This document shows positions 1 through 6,768 of a stretch of DNA of 30,371 nt, piece after piece. The stretch lies in IMG/VR virus record IMGVR_UViG_3300030085_002540, positions 1 to 30,371 of that record. One strand, given 5' to 3'. This DNA comes from a virus. Within the stretch, counting starts at the first letter, position 1. Every line of letters begins with the position of its first letter. The notes under the pieces are model-generated. The model ran no database searches. It was not told the origin of the DNA and worked only from the letters and a program-made list of their open reading frames with translations. The position numbers and the translations under genes are program-made.

Positions 1-2
1 GT

Positions 3-392
3 GCCATACTTGCTCCTGCCCAGGCGGTCCCCGTGGTCCCAAACTTCACACAGGGCTCAATGACGAGCCACACGGAGACCACCTCAAAGGTGACCGAGAC
101 CATAAACAGCATGGACTACAACACGGGATATCAGTATTCCGTGACTGGCTCAGGCGTTACCGCTTCTGGTAACCTAAATCCTGGTACAGGATCAAACAAT
201 GTAACTATTGATGGAGTGACTTCTTCATGGACAACCGTAACGGGCAAACCGTCCTTCACGCAGACAGCACCAGGGCAGGCGTTTCAGTTTACCGAGACAC
301 TGCAGGGACCAGGGCTGACTCAGCAAACAATTATTCAAAGAGTGACCGAGGTCACAAGCGTAACAGATACCACAAGTATCTTTACCCAGTAA
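3..392 (+). CDS. Secreted beta-rich hypothetical protein, 5' partial
   Basis: The reading frame is open from the first bases of the window, so the true start lies upstream. The visible product begins with residues AILAPAQAVPVVPNF, which look like the end of a signal peptide with an AQA cleavage site followed by the mature protein. The mature part is about 120 aa, rich in Thr, Ser, Val and Gly, has almost no charge or Cys, and contains alternating polar/hydrophobic stretches as in beta-strand surface or fibre proteins. It resembles conserved hypothetical proteins of cyanomyoviruses that I recognise only by general style. It lies on the opposite strand from nearly all other genes, and the next plus-strand gene, also with a signal peptide, overlaps or directly follows it. 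Function is unknown; export to the periplasm or outer surface is an inference. Confidence 0.7.
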   Translation, partial: AILAPAQAVPVVPNFTQGSMTSHTETTSKVTETINSMDYNTGYQYSVTGSGVTASGNLNPGTGSNNVTIDGVTSSWTTVTGKPSFTQTAPGQAFQFTETLQGPGLTQQTIIQRVTEVTSVTDTTSIFTQ

Positions 393-1240
393 TAGCACTG
401 TTTATTGCAGCACCAGTTAACGCTGAGACTGTTGGTGGTGTGAGTGCAACAGCATCTCCAATCGCGAATAGCTCAGGCTCAGTGACGAACCAGGCAATTC
501 AGGTTTTACAGGGTCCATATATTACTAACACATACGGGAATGGTATCCAGTGTCAAGGACCCACCATGAATTTCACACCCTATGTGACAGGCACAGCGTC
601 AGCACAGAAACCATATGAGCCATACTATATGGATCCTGTGTATGACATGCGTGACCTTAATGAGGACGGTTCGCTTGACAATCCTGGAGACATTCTCTAT
701 CACGTCCCTACCAGGACAGGTCAGAAGGATAACTACAGTATTGGTGTTGGTTTCTCTGCCACATGGTCTAGACCATTGGATAAGAAACTACAGGAGTTAT
801 GTAAGACAGCAGCAGCATCTAACATTGCAATGATGCAACAACTGACTGCCAATAAGCGCCTCGACTTTGAGATCGCGAGACTAAAAAATTGTGGAAATTT
901 ATTGAAGGAGGGAATTCGCTTCGCTCCTGGGACAAAGTATGCTTCTATCTGTGCAGATGTGCAGGTAAGTAATGTGAATCTATTACAGAATCACCAACAT
1001 CCTATTCCCGCCCCTTCAAAATCCGAATCGCCTTATTCCTCTGACGCTGCTGACCTCGGCGGAACATTACAGACTCAATCGGAGTCTTCTTCCCTCGGAG
1101 AGTCGCAATCTTCTTCATCACCTTCTTCACAGTCGGCTTCACAACTTTCAGAAGCAGATCGGCAAGCGGTTTTGCAAGCAGTGCGGAAGTCGTTGCAACG
1201 ACAGCAATCGATGCAGTCGCAGTCACAGCACCAGCACTAG
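227..1240 (+). CDS. Secreted hypothetical protein with signal peptide; start uncertain
   Basis: The convincing part begins near residue 44: a basic stretch (KRNRYHKY), a hydrophobic core (LYPVIALFIAAP) and a VNA|E signal-peptidase-like site at residues 64-67. A globular region rich in Tyr, Asn and Gly follows (about residues 67-245), with Cys at 104, 192, 222 and 242 by my count. The only ATG in frame is at 227, 166 bases inside the preceding gene. No ATG, GTG or TTG lies in frame between it and the signal peptide, so the first 43-50 residues are probably not native and the real start may be non-canonical or damaged. The C-terminal 79 residues are Ser/Gln-rich and antisense to the opposite gene's 3' end, so they may be an accidental read-through tail. 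No family recognised. Confidence 0.6.
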   Translation: MDNRNGQTVLHADSTRAGVSVYRDTAGTRADSANNYSKSDRGHKRNRYHKYLYPVIALFIAAPVNAETVGGVSATASPIANSSGSVTNQAIQVLQGPYITNTYGNGIQCQGPTMNFTPYVTGTASAQKPYEPYYMDPVYDMRDLNEDGSLDNPGDILYHVPTRTGQKDNYSIGVGFSATWSRPLDKKLQELCKTAAASNIAMMQQLTANKRLDFEIARLKNCGNLLKEGIRFAPGTKYASICADVQVSNVNLLQNHQHPIPAPSKSESPYSSDAADLGGTLQTQSESSSLGESQSSSSPSSQSASQLSEADRQAVLQAVRKSLQRQQSMQSQSQHQH

Positions 1241-1784
1241 GTATATTGCCTACAATCTGATCAGGAATAGATAACTTCTCTGTTACCTGAATACATTCCT
1301 TACCAACCAGTCGATACTCAGTGACCTTCTTGTCACCTTTGATGTGTCCGACTGGTTCTTTTAATTTCTGTGCTTCTGTAGGGCACTCCACCTTTGCTGT
1401 CGCTGCATTTCCTGTATCAGGTACTTCAGGTGCCTTGATTTCAGGATTCTTAGTGGGTGCTACAGGGGGGACTGGAGTATCATACTCAAAGTCCATCTTA
1501 TTTGTGTCATAGTCTAGTGGATTGAATGACGGGACTCCAGCATCACAGTATGTGACCAGTCCATTCTCATCATCAACACCGACTGTATTAGAATTATTGT
1601 TTGATTCGTGTGCCTCTACACAACCAGGGATGTCCACGATAGGTACACCCACCTGATTCACTATTGGTGATGCTGGTGGTATTGCAGTAGGTGCAGACAC
1701 TGCCCAGTCACGGACCTCAGGGATAGTAGTGTCCCTAATATCAATAGTGTTAGTGCTGATATCAGGAATGTCAATGTTAGGCAT
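1002..1784 (-). CDS. Pro-rich hypothetical protein with one membrane anchor and basic tail
   Basis: 260 aa, family not recognised. Residues 1-130 are acidic and rich in Pro, Asn and Asp, with repeated short P-V/I-P motifs typical of an extended stalk. Four Cys (55, 80, 134, 164) could form two disulphides if the region is exported. Residues 183-205 form a single hydrophobic segment (GAVTATASIAVVATTSALLA), followed by a strongly basic tail (KKVMKKIATLRGKK and onwards to residue 260). By the positive-inside rule the C-terminus would be cytoplasmic and the Pro-rich part outside, although there is no N-terminal signal. The start ATG overlaps the stop of the upstream oxygenase gene by 8 bases. The last 239 bases overlap the convergent plus-strand gene. 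It could be a virion or envelope protein. Confidence 0.65.
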   Translation of the reverse strand: MPNIDIPDISTNTIDIRDTTIPEVRDWAVSAPTAIPPASPIVNQVGVPIVDIPGCVEAHESNNNSNTVGVDDENGLVTYCDAGVPSFNPLDYDTNKMDFEYDTPVPPVAPTKNPEIKAPEVPDTGNAATAKVECPTEAQKLKEPVGHIKGDKKVTEYRLVGKECIQVTEKLSIPDQIVGNIPSAGAVTATASIAVVATTSALLAKPLADLLLKVVKPTVKKVMKKIATLRGKKTPIESVMFRRGQQRQRNKAIRILKGRE

Positions 1785-2271
1785 AGGTCACTACCAATAC
1801 GACACGACGTTTGTCTTTAGGCATACCATGGCAATGTGGTCCCTGAAATAAAATAATAGAGTCTTCCTCTGGATGGAATACATCATCTCCAACGATGGTT
1901 TCACCACCAGCATCAGTCAAATATATCAGGACATTCTTGTGTGGGAAAGTATGATCCTCATGCACAGCACTAATCTTAGGGTTAGTTACTAGAGGATCAA
2001 CAGCATTTGCATTCATCCTAAGAAGATAGTTAAAGTCCATACCTTCATTAGCACGAATGATCTGAGCAAAGTAATCTAGAAAGATATCGATATGCTCAGA
2101 CCTGGGTTTAGGAAACCCAGAAAACTCAGGTCTTTCTAAGAAGGTATGTCCATAGAAGTAAAAACTATCGTGTCCGTTTTTACTGCACATCCAAGGAAAC
2201 AATTCACCCAGGACTCTAGATTTCAGTGTGAAATAATCTGGAGTCTTTGGATTGACCAATTCTCTCAACAT
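1777..2271 (-). CDS. 2OG-Fe(II) oxygenase (canonical HxD...H)
   Basis: 164 aa. The C-terminal half has the double-stranded beta-helix pattern of 2-oxoglutarate/Fe(II) dioxygenases: HED at residues 104-106 (the HxD iron ligands), a strand KNVLIYLTD, a GGET turn, the segment SIILFQGP, a distal His near 146-148 (PHCHG) and an Arg pair at 155-156 for 2OG binding before the final strand VVLVVTYA. It is related to prolyl-hydroxylase-like proteins common in cyanophages; the substrate is unknown. The open frame begins 9 bases earlier with TTG, but the ATG at 2271, two bases after the upstream stop, is the more natural start. It lies in a cluster of membrane and secreted proteins, unlike the two other oxygenases of the window, to which it is only distantly similar. 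Confidence 0.8.
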   Translation of the reverse strand: MLRELVNPKTPDYFTLKSRVLGELFPWMCSKNGHDSFYFYGHTFLERPEFSGFPKPRSEHIDIFLDYFAQIIRANEGMDFNYLLRMNANAVDPLVTNPKISAVHEDHTFPHKNVLIYLTDAGGETIVGDDVFHPEEDSIILFQGPHCHGMPKDKRRVVLVVTYA

Positions 2272-2273
2272 AA

Positions 2274-2855
2274 TTAACAATCATTAAATACTTCACCGAC
2301 TTGTGATCCTAACTCAGACCCTGCCTTCTGTCCTAGAAGGAGTGCCCAACCACCTGCCAACCATCCTATGTAGGGGACACTAGACAGTGCAGGGACAGCG
2401 ACACCAGCAGCAATAGCACTACCTGCCATCGCACCTTGTGACCGTGCTCCAGCGTCCGCCGCTATGCACTCGGCGCTTACACCTCCTGTCTTTCCCACTT
2501 CACCTATTGCACCTCCCATATTTCTGGTGCCATCCATGGTGTATTGATCATAGCGAGTCTCGCTACGTTTCTCACGACTGCCACCAAACATTCCCTTCTT
2601 ATCCTTGTCCAGGTTTAGAGATCTATGTGACTCTAAGATAGCAGGATCATTGGCCTTGTATTCAATACTATAACCATCCTTAGTTGCTTCAAGTTTGTAT
2701 GAAGAATAAGGAGTCCCCTGTGGGATCTGGATTGTAGGGACCTGTGACACACGAGGTTGCTTTGGTCTATGAATAACATACCCTAATAGCCCAATGTGGG
2801 CGATGGCAAAAGCACCACCGACCACACCTGCTGCAATCTTTAGTTTGTTATTCAT
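2274..2855 (-). CDS. Hypothetical membrane protein with Gly/Ala-rich C-terminal hydrophobic region
   Basis: 193 aa. An N-terminal hydrophobic segment (about residues 8-28, AAGVVGGAFAIAHIGLLGYVI) follows MNNKLK and is followed by HRPK, as in a signal anchor. The central region (about 35-125) is soluble and charged. Residues about 125-185 are rich in Gly, Ala and Ser, with two hydrophobic stretches (AMAGSAIAAGVAVPAL and IGWLAGGWALLLGQ) of the glycine-zipper type seen in small pore-forming or membrane-inserting proteins. The start overlaps the upstream stop as ATGA. No family is assigned. The arrangement would suit an envelope-interacting or membrane-permeabilising protein, but that is inference. 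Confidence 0.65.
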   Translation of the reverse strand: MNNKLKIAAGVVGGAFAIAHIGLLGYVIHRPKQPRVSQVPTIQIPQGTPYSSYKLEATKDGYSIEYKANDPAILESHRSLNLDKDKKGMFGGSREKRSETRYDQYTMDGTRNMGGAIGEVGKTGGVSAECIAADAGARSQGAMAGSAIAAGVAVPALSSVPYIGWLAGGWALLLGQKAGSELGSQVGEVFNDC

Positions 2856-3085
2856 GGCATCGCGGGGATAATTGCACCTCCAGTTGCCTTAGGCAACTCG
2901 GGTGTTGCAGAATTCATAAGACTAGGTAACGCAGCACTGATTGCCTCAGTTGCTGCTTCAGCAACTTGACCCATGACTCGGGATCTAATTGCTTCGCGTT
3001 GGAAGTACACATATGCACCTCCACCGATGAGTGTGGCAGTCCCTAGAAATGAGATTACTGCCAAGGCGTTAATTACCTTTTGCAT
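2852..3085 (-). CDS. Small single-pass membrane protein
   Basis: 77 aa from the ATG at 3085, chosen because AGGAGG lies 6 bases upstream and because the longer frame (from 3136) gives an unlikely basic leader. Residues about 5-25 form one membrane segment (ALAVISFLGTATLIGGGAYVY). After it comes a basic turn (FQREAIRSR), then an Ala-rich probably helical part and a Pro-containing end (GGAIIPAMP). The start overlaps the end of the upstream gene by 17 bases, and the stop overlaps the next start as ATGA, so translation is coupled on both sides. Function unknown. Size and topology would fit a spanin or holin accessory, but no diagnostic motif is visible. Confidence 0.65.
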   Translation of the reverse strand: MQKVINALAVISFLGTATLIGGGAYVYFQREAIRSRVMGQVAEAATEAISAALPSLMNSATPELPKATGGAIIPAMP

Positions 3086-3362
3086 TTGTTTCCTCCTGTT
3101 TTCCGATTGACGGGGCTTTCTTTGGAGCACTACCATTTTTCGCTGGCGAAAGTCCGAAGGCAGCTAACGAGCCGCTGAAGACCGAGGCTATGAAGGTAGG
3201 ATCGAAATCTAAGATTTTCTGTCCGTTAGGAAGTCGGACGTAACTGAAGGTGAGTAGGGATGCCGACCAGATAAGGACGACAACTTTCACTAAATTACCA
3301 AGAACTTCACTTTTGTCTTCATCATTTTCCTTCTCATCTACAGCAGGCTTTGTGTCTGCCAT
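3069..3362 (-). CDS. Small membrane protein, possibly two-pass (holin-like topology)
   Basis: 97 aa. A highly charged N-terminus (residues 1-20, ending DEDKSEV) precedes a first hydrophobic segment at about 22-43 (GNLVKVVVLIWSASLLTFSY). A short loop leads to a second, weaker one at about 57-71 (FIASVFSGSLAAFGL), followed by a Lys-rich tail. This two-segment plan is seen in some class II holins and in many unrelated phage membrane proteins, so I do not assign lysis function. It starts 6 bases after the regA stop and is probably the next cistron of the gp45-gp44-gp62-regA transcript. It begins the run of membrane and secreted proteins filling the left end of the window. Confidence 0.65.
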   Translation of the reverse strand: MADTKPAVDEKENDEDKSEVLGNLVKVVVLIWSASLLTFSYVRLPNGQKILDFDPTFIASVFSGSLAAFGLSPAKNGSAPKKAPSIGKQEETNAKGN

Positions 3363-3368
3363 GATAAG

Positions 3369-3791
3369 TTATACCTCTGCTGGTTGTTTTTTCTTTCCAA
3401 TGTTGTATTTGGACTCAAGAGTCCATTCACCTTTGTCCTTGAAGGACAAAACTTTAATTTGATTCAGTGGTGCCAGATCAGCAACCTCTTCCTCTCTCGC
3501 GATTGCAATCAAACCCCAGTCTGATAACAATTTTGCAATGCGATTTCTACGTTGGATGTCATTCGTGGTGATGTTGGTTGGTTTTCCATCCAACGCAAAC
3601 AACTCCTTGAAGTGTACAACGTAATACTTACCACGTTTGTGGAGAATGTGACAAGACTGATACAGTTTGCGCTCTTTCCTTGACGCAACACCAATACGGG
3701 TGAGGGTTTCTCTTACCTTGAGAAAGTCATCAGGTTCTTTAAGCGTCACTTCGAGCATCATGTCTTGAGACCATTGGATCTCGTCGCTCAT
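3369..3791 (-). CDS. regA: RegA translational repressor
   Basis: 140 aa against about 122 in T4. From residue 12 the sequence follows T4 RegA closely: MLEVTLKEPDDFLKVRETLT, then LYQSCHILHKRGKYYVVHFKE, and the C-terminal motif VLSFKDKGEWTLESKYNIG. RegA binds AU-rich ribosome binding sites of phage early mRNAs, including those of clamp and clamp-loader genes, and represses their translation. The start at 3791 is chosen because GGAGG precedes it and it overlaps the gp62 stop as ATGA. This gives about 11 extra N-terminal residues relative to T4; an internal ATG at residue 11 or 12 is possible. Its place directly after gp62 is the classical T4 order. Confidence 0.95.
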   Translation of the reverse strand: MSDEIQWSQDMMLEVTLKEPDDFLKVRETLTRIGVASRKERKLYQSCHILHKRGKYYVVHFKELFALDGKPTNITTNDIQRRNRIAKLLSDWGLIAIAREEEVADLAPLNQIKVLSFKDKGEWTLESKYNIGKKKQPAEV

Positions 3792-4180
3792 TTCTTACCT
3801 CCAGTATTCAATTTAGATGCAATGATTTGTAGTTGGTCCTGGGTTAGAATCTTTAGCGCCGCTTGTGCTTTCTCAGTGTTGTAACCATAGTATTTTTTAA
3901 CTAGGTCAAGATCACCGTTCTTTATCTTCTTGTCCCATGGAGAAAATCGTTTCGACTTTCTCACACTATATAGGTAATATGAATATTGTAGATCGTTATC
4001 AGCATGGTCGCACATATTCATCATGTTAGCGTGCATCAACGTGTCGATATGATGCATCATACATTTGTTGATGACGTATGCTGGATACTTCTTCATGGCA
4101 ACAGGATCTTCTGTGAGATCCCCCTGCTTTAGATTGATGCTGTTGAGATAATCTTTGAGAGGAATATCATACTGTTTCAT
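3788..4180 (-). CDS. 62: Clamp loader small subunit gp62
   Basis: 130 aa, shorter than T4 gp62 (187 aa), as is usual in cyanophages. With gp44 it forms the clamp loader that opens the gp45 ring at primer-template junctions. It has no ATPase motifs, as expected of the small subunit. The assignment rests on a short all-helical sequence with KYPAYVINKCMMHHIDTLMH and a PW-containing basic segment (RKSKRFSPWDKKIK), similar to the T4 gp62 region RGKRYGKWAK, and on its position immediately before regA. The start overlaps the end of the dam gene by 14 bases. It is separated from gp44 by about 2.6 kb of other genes, whereas in T4 the two are adjacent. Confidence 0.8.
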   Translation of the reverse strand: MKQYDIPLKDYLNSINLKQGDLTEDPVAMKKYPAYVINKCMMHHIDTLMHANMMNMCDHADNDLQYSYYLYSVRKSKRFSPWDKKIKNGDLDLVKKYYGYNTEKAQAALKILTQDQLQIIASKLNTGGKK

Positions 4181-5015
4181 AGAGGGATGACAGAGGAGTG
4201 GATTCAGTGAAGTTAGTGACCAGCAATTCGGTCTTGAGTTTGTTGTCTGCCCTATGCTTCATGCCATAGGTAATCTTAAACTCTTCCTGGTTGAAGTCCT
4301 TGTATGCTTCCTTCAACTCATCGTCGATATTATATGTGACCAACCACTTATGAGGACAGATCTTACAACAGTCTACAAATAATTCGTGATTGAAATTCTT
4401 ATGCATCTCTGCATTGGTGCCATATAGATAGGTGCCAATCTTGTAAGGAGGATCCAAGAATACAAAGACACCAAGACGCTCACTCTCTTGATCATTCATT
4501 ACATCATTGTAATCAAGGTTGGTGATGTGCCACTTCTGAATCACCTCGGAGATACCCTTCAGATGATGAGCACCACGAGTGGTAAAGTTTTGTTTGGATG
4601 CAGTCTTAGAGAAGGATGAGTTTTCAGTCAACCCGCTATAGCTACACTTATTAAGAATCCAAAAAAGCACAGCTTGCTGAAAAGTATCCGCCTTGGATAT
4701 CTCATCTTTAGCGGAGAGGAATAACTCTTTTGCTTTTTCTTCTGTGCTGTTTTCAACTTTGATGTTGTAAAGGGTATCTGATAACTCATCACCACGCTCT
4801 TGAAGAGTCTTCCAGAAACTGTAGAGATACTCATACTTGTCATTAACCCACACGGGGATGTCAGGATACTTCTGAGAGAATAGAAGTGCTACGCTCCCAC
4901 CACCCACGAAGGGCTCACGGAATTCTTTGATCTCACTTGGAAACTTCTCAAGCAACATCTTTGCTACCCTTGATTTACCACCAGGATAACGGAGTGGTGT
5001 CTTCAAATACTTCAT
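4167..5015 (-). CDS. dam: DNA adenine N6-methyltransferase (Dam, D12 class)
   Basis: 282 aa from the ATG at 5015, which overlaps the upstream stop as ATGA. The longer frame from 5099 adds an unlikely 28-residue leader inside the neighbouring gene. The protein starts MKYLKTPLRYPGGKSRVAKM, the AdoMet-binding PGGK motif of the D12 class, followed by the FxGxG-like segment REPFVGGGSVALLF. The catalytic motif DPPY (in VFVFLDPPYKIG) lies at about residues 187-190. T4 Dam has the same architecture and methylates adenine in GATC; the target here is likely GATC-like but not proven. Such enzymes protect phage DNA from restriction or mark it. It is inserted between the oxygenase pair and gp62, inside the replication operon. 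Confidence 0.92.
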   Translation of the reverse strand: MKYLKTPLRYPGGKSRVAKMLLEKFPSEIKEFREPFVGGGSVALLFSQKYPDIPVWVNDKYEYLYSFWKTLQERGDELSDTLYNIKVENSTEEKAKELFLSAKDEISKADTFQQAVLFWILNKCSYSGLTENSSFSKTASKQNFTTRGAHHLKGISEVIQKWHITNLDYNDVMNDQESERLGVFVFLDPPYKIGTYLYGTNAEMHKNFNHELFVDCCKICPHKWLVTYNIDDELKEAYKDFNQEEFKITYGMKHRADNKLKTELLVTNFTESTPLSSLYETV

Positions 5016-5650
5016 GAAATAGAAACTGTTAGTTGTGGCATGTCGTATGGACCAACGTTTATCTTCCCACAAGGGAAGACATTGAATGAGATAGTCCAAC
5101 GGTCATAGGTATCTAGTTGACGACCTGAATAGTGCTTCAACCAGGAGGGAAAGAGAATAAGTTTATTCTCATCTGCATCAACTTTCTCATTGATGCCCCA
5201 CTCACGATCCATCATATCACCTTGGAATACATCTAGTGTATCAGATGTGCGAGGTGTAACAGGATCTTCAAAGAAGGTAGGAGCACCAGGGGTGAGATAA
5301 TAAACAGCACTCAGATAGGACATTGGATGCCTATGTAAGGGGTGTCCATACCCACTCTTTGCAGGTGCATGGTTAAACCACATGGAAGAGATCTCTAGAG
5401 AATCACAGTAGAGTTTATAGGCATACCTATACTCCGCCAGACAGTCCCAAAAGAATTGCCTCAACTCAGTGATAGGACCTTCCTCAATCTTATGCAGATC
5501 AGGACGTGAGGTAATAACACCCTCAGGAAAGTTTGACTGAAAGGATGGATACCCATCCATAGATTCAATCACACGTTGATTGAGAGTCTTATCAGGTTGC
5601 ATGTATGTCCTACACACAACAGGAAACATATGTACTTCAGTCCCTTGCAT
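5012..5650 (-). CDS. 2OG-Fe(II) oxygenase family protein, tandem copy 1
   Basis: 212 aa. It carries the pattern of the TIGR02466/PF13759-like putative 2OG-Fe(II) oxygenases: HRHPMSYLSAVYYLTPG (residues 106-122), then FFEDP, then LILFPSWLKHYSG with the probable distal iron His at 173, then R184 in RWTISFN as the likely 2OG-binding Arg. A simple HxD motif is absent; the first iron ligands are probably in the HRH segment. The downstream gene's product is a clear paralogue sharing HRHPMSYLS, YLTPG.PT and FPS...H. The substrate may be a protein, nucleotide or small metabolite. The stop overlaps the dam start as ATGA, tying expression to the methylase. Confidence 0.8.
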   Translation of the reverse strand: MQGTEVHMFPVVCRTYMQPDKTLNQRVIESMDGYPSFQSNFPEGVITSRPDLHKIEEGPITELRQFFWDCLAEYRYAYKLYCDSLEISSMWFNHAPAKSGYGHPLHRHPMSYLSAVYYLTPGAPTFFEDPVTPRTSDTLDVFQGDMMDREWGINEKVDADENKLILFPSWLKHYSGRQLDTYDRWTISFNVFPCGKINVGPYDMPQLTVSIS

Positions 5651-6299
5651 AGTCGCTAAGTTTCAATGGTCCAAGATCTTTCCATGCGTCAACTTTTACT
5701 CTAGACATAGGTGCGTCATGCCCACCACTGTTAATACTACCTGTGGGGAAGGTGTTAAATGCAATAGAATACCTATCAACATCATCATGGTTAGGTAGAC
5801 TAGCATGAATCATATAACTGGGGAATATAATTAGTCCACCAGGACCGCCATGAAATGCTATCTCCTGAGCAATCGTCCCATCTAGATGGAAAGACGCCCA
5901 TTCTCTTTGGAAGAGAGGGTCAACAAAGATAGTAGGAGGACCAGGAGTAAGGTAAAAGATACCACTCAGATAAGACATGGGGTGCCTGTGGGCATCATGA
6001 TGATGACCAGTCTTTGCTAGAGATCTATTTGCCCATGCTTTGTTGACTGCCAAACGATCGCAATCAAGACCTGTATCAAAGTGAATAGTATCTACACACT
6101 GCTGAAACCATGACATGAGTGGTGCAAACACTTCACGATCATGGAGGTCAGGTGATGTCTTAACACCAGTGGGTTGGTTATATGATTTATACTCTAATTC
6201 CTTTATAAGATTTAGAGTGTTATCAAGAAGAATTTGACTACAACGAAACTCATAACACTGAATAGGAAAGAAGTTATGTTGTTGATAATTCTGTCTCAT
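5637..6299 (-). CDS. 2OG-Fe(II) oxygenase family protein, tandem copy 2
   Basis: 220 aa. Paralogue of the neighbour at 5012-5650. Motifs are HHHDAHRHPMSYLSGIFYL (99-117), TPGPPTIFVDP, GLIIFPSYMIHASL with the distal His at 165, and R176 in RYSIAFN. The additional HHD at 100-102 could serve as an HxD ligand set, but it is not conserved in the paralogue, so the HRH segment is the safer candidate. Both proteins keep a similar N-terminus (FP...C/Y) and a conserved SPDLH/SRPDLH motif near residue 50. The gene starts 4 bases into the preceding small membrane gene and overlaps copy 1 by 14 bases. Tandem duplication followed by divergence is the simplest origin. Substrate unknown. Confidence 0.8.
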   Translation of the reverse strand: MRQNYQQHNFFPIQCYEFRCSQILLDNTLNLIKELEYKSYNQPTGVKTSPDLHDREVFAPLMSWFQQCVDTIHFDTGLDCDRLAVNKAWANRSLAKTGHHHDAHRHPMSYLSGIFYLTPGPPTIFVDPLFQREWASFHLDGTIAQEIAFHGGPGGLIIFPSYMIHASLPNHDDVDRYSIAFNTFPTGSINSGGHDAPMSRVKVDAWKDLGPLKLSDYARD

Positions 6300-6481
6300 A
6301 TCACACCATTGAAACGATCATTCTTATGTAGTAGGACACCATCAACCTTCTGCATTAGATCTTCAAGAGAGTAATGTAGTTGGCGATAACCACTACCAAC
6401 ATAAAGTTGCCCAAGGACTACTGCAATAGTTGCAGCACCCCAGAAAATATAATAGTAATTTGACTTCACTTGCTTTTTCAT
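6296..6481 (-). CDS. Small single-pass membrane protein
   Basis: 61 aa. The N-terminus MKKQVKSNYYY is basic and is followed by one hydrophobic segment at about 12-28 (IFWGAATIAVVLGQLYV), then a polar tail of about 30 residues (DLMQKVDGVLLHKNDR). The start and stop both overlap neighbours by 4 bases (ATGA), which supports real translation of this short gene. No family is recognised. Many cyanophages carry such small membrane proteins between replication genes; nothing in the sequence points to a role. Confidence 0.65.
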   Translation of the reverse strand: MKKQVKSNYYYIFWGAATIAVVLGQLYVGSGYRQLHYSLEDLMQKVDGVLLHKNDRFNGVI

Positions 6482-6768
6482 AGCACCAGTTTCTTACTAG
6501 GAGTTTCAATTATACCAAACATTTGCTCAAACTGCTCGACCACTCCCTCCTGAGTATCAGTAGGACCATACACAAGGTAGTCTTTAGGCACAGTTACTGG
6601 AGTGTTACGACCAGCAAGCAGTGGTGCCCATGGAGCAAACCCTAGAGTGCCTTGTCCGTTAGGGATAGCAACAATAGGATTGGCAACAGTGACGGTGGTG
6701 TCACTCTCTTCAATCAGGTCTGCAACGACATCTTCGCCAGACCGCATACGCATCAGTTTTACATTCAT
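6478..6768 (-). CDS. Sm-like/LSm-like small protein downstream of gp44
   Basis: 96 aa. The N-terminus VKLMRMRSGEDVVADLIEES and the following TVTVANPIVAI look like the Sm1 half of an LSm/Hfq fold: a strand, S-G-E/D at the turn, then V.A.L. After it comes a Pro/Gly-rich loop with FAPWAPLLAG and a final strand VPKDYLVYGP. The C-terminal 25 residues are probably helical (VEQFEQMFGI). The 147-aa protein at 16582-17025 has a similar start (VKLVSGEEVMGSMI). I infer an RNA- or protein-binding role, or an accessory role near the clamp loader, without proof. The start overlaps the gp44 stop as ATGA, so it is coupled to gp44. Confidence 0.65.
   Translation of the reverse strand: MNVKLMRMRSGEDVVADLIEESDTTVTVANPIVAIPNGQGTLGFAPWAPLLAGRNTPVTVPKDYLVYGPTDTQEGVVEQFEQMFGIIETPSKKLVL

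Noticed and set aside
33-410. Programmed -1 frameshift joining the two plus-strand genes
   Set aside because: The frames have the right relation, but I find no slippery heptamer in the overlap, and the second protein has its own signal peptide, so fusion makes no sense.
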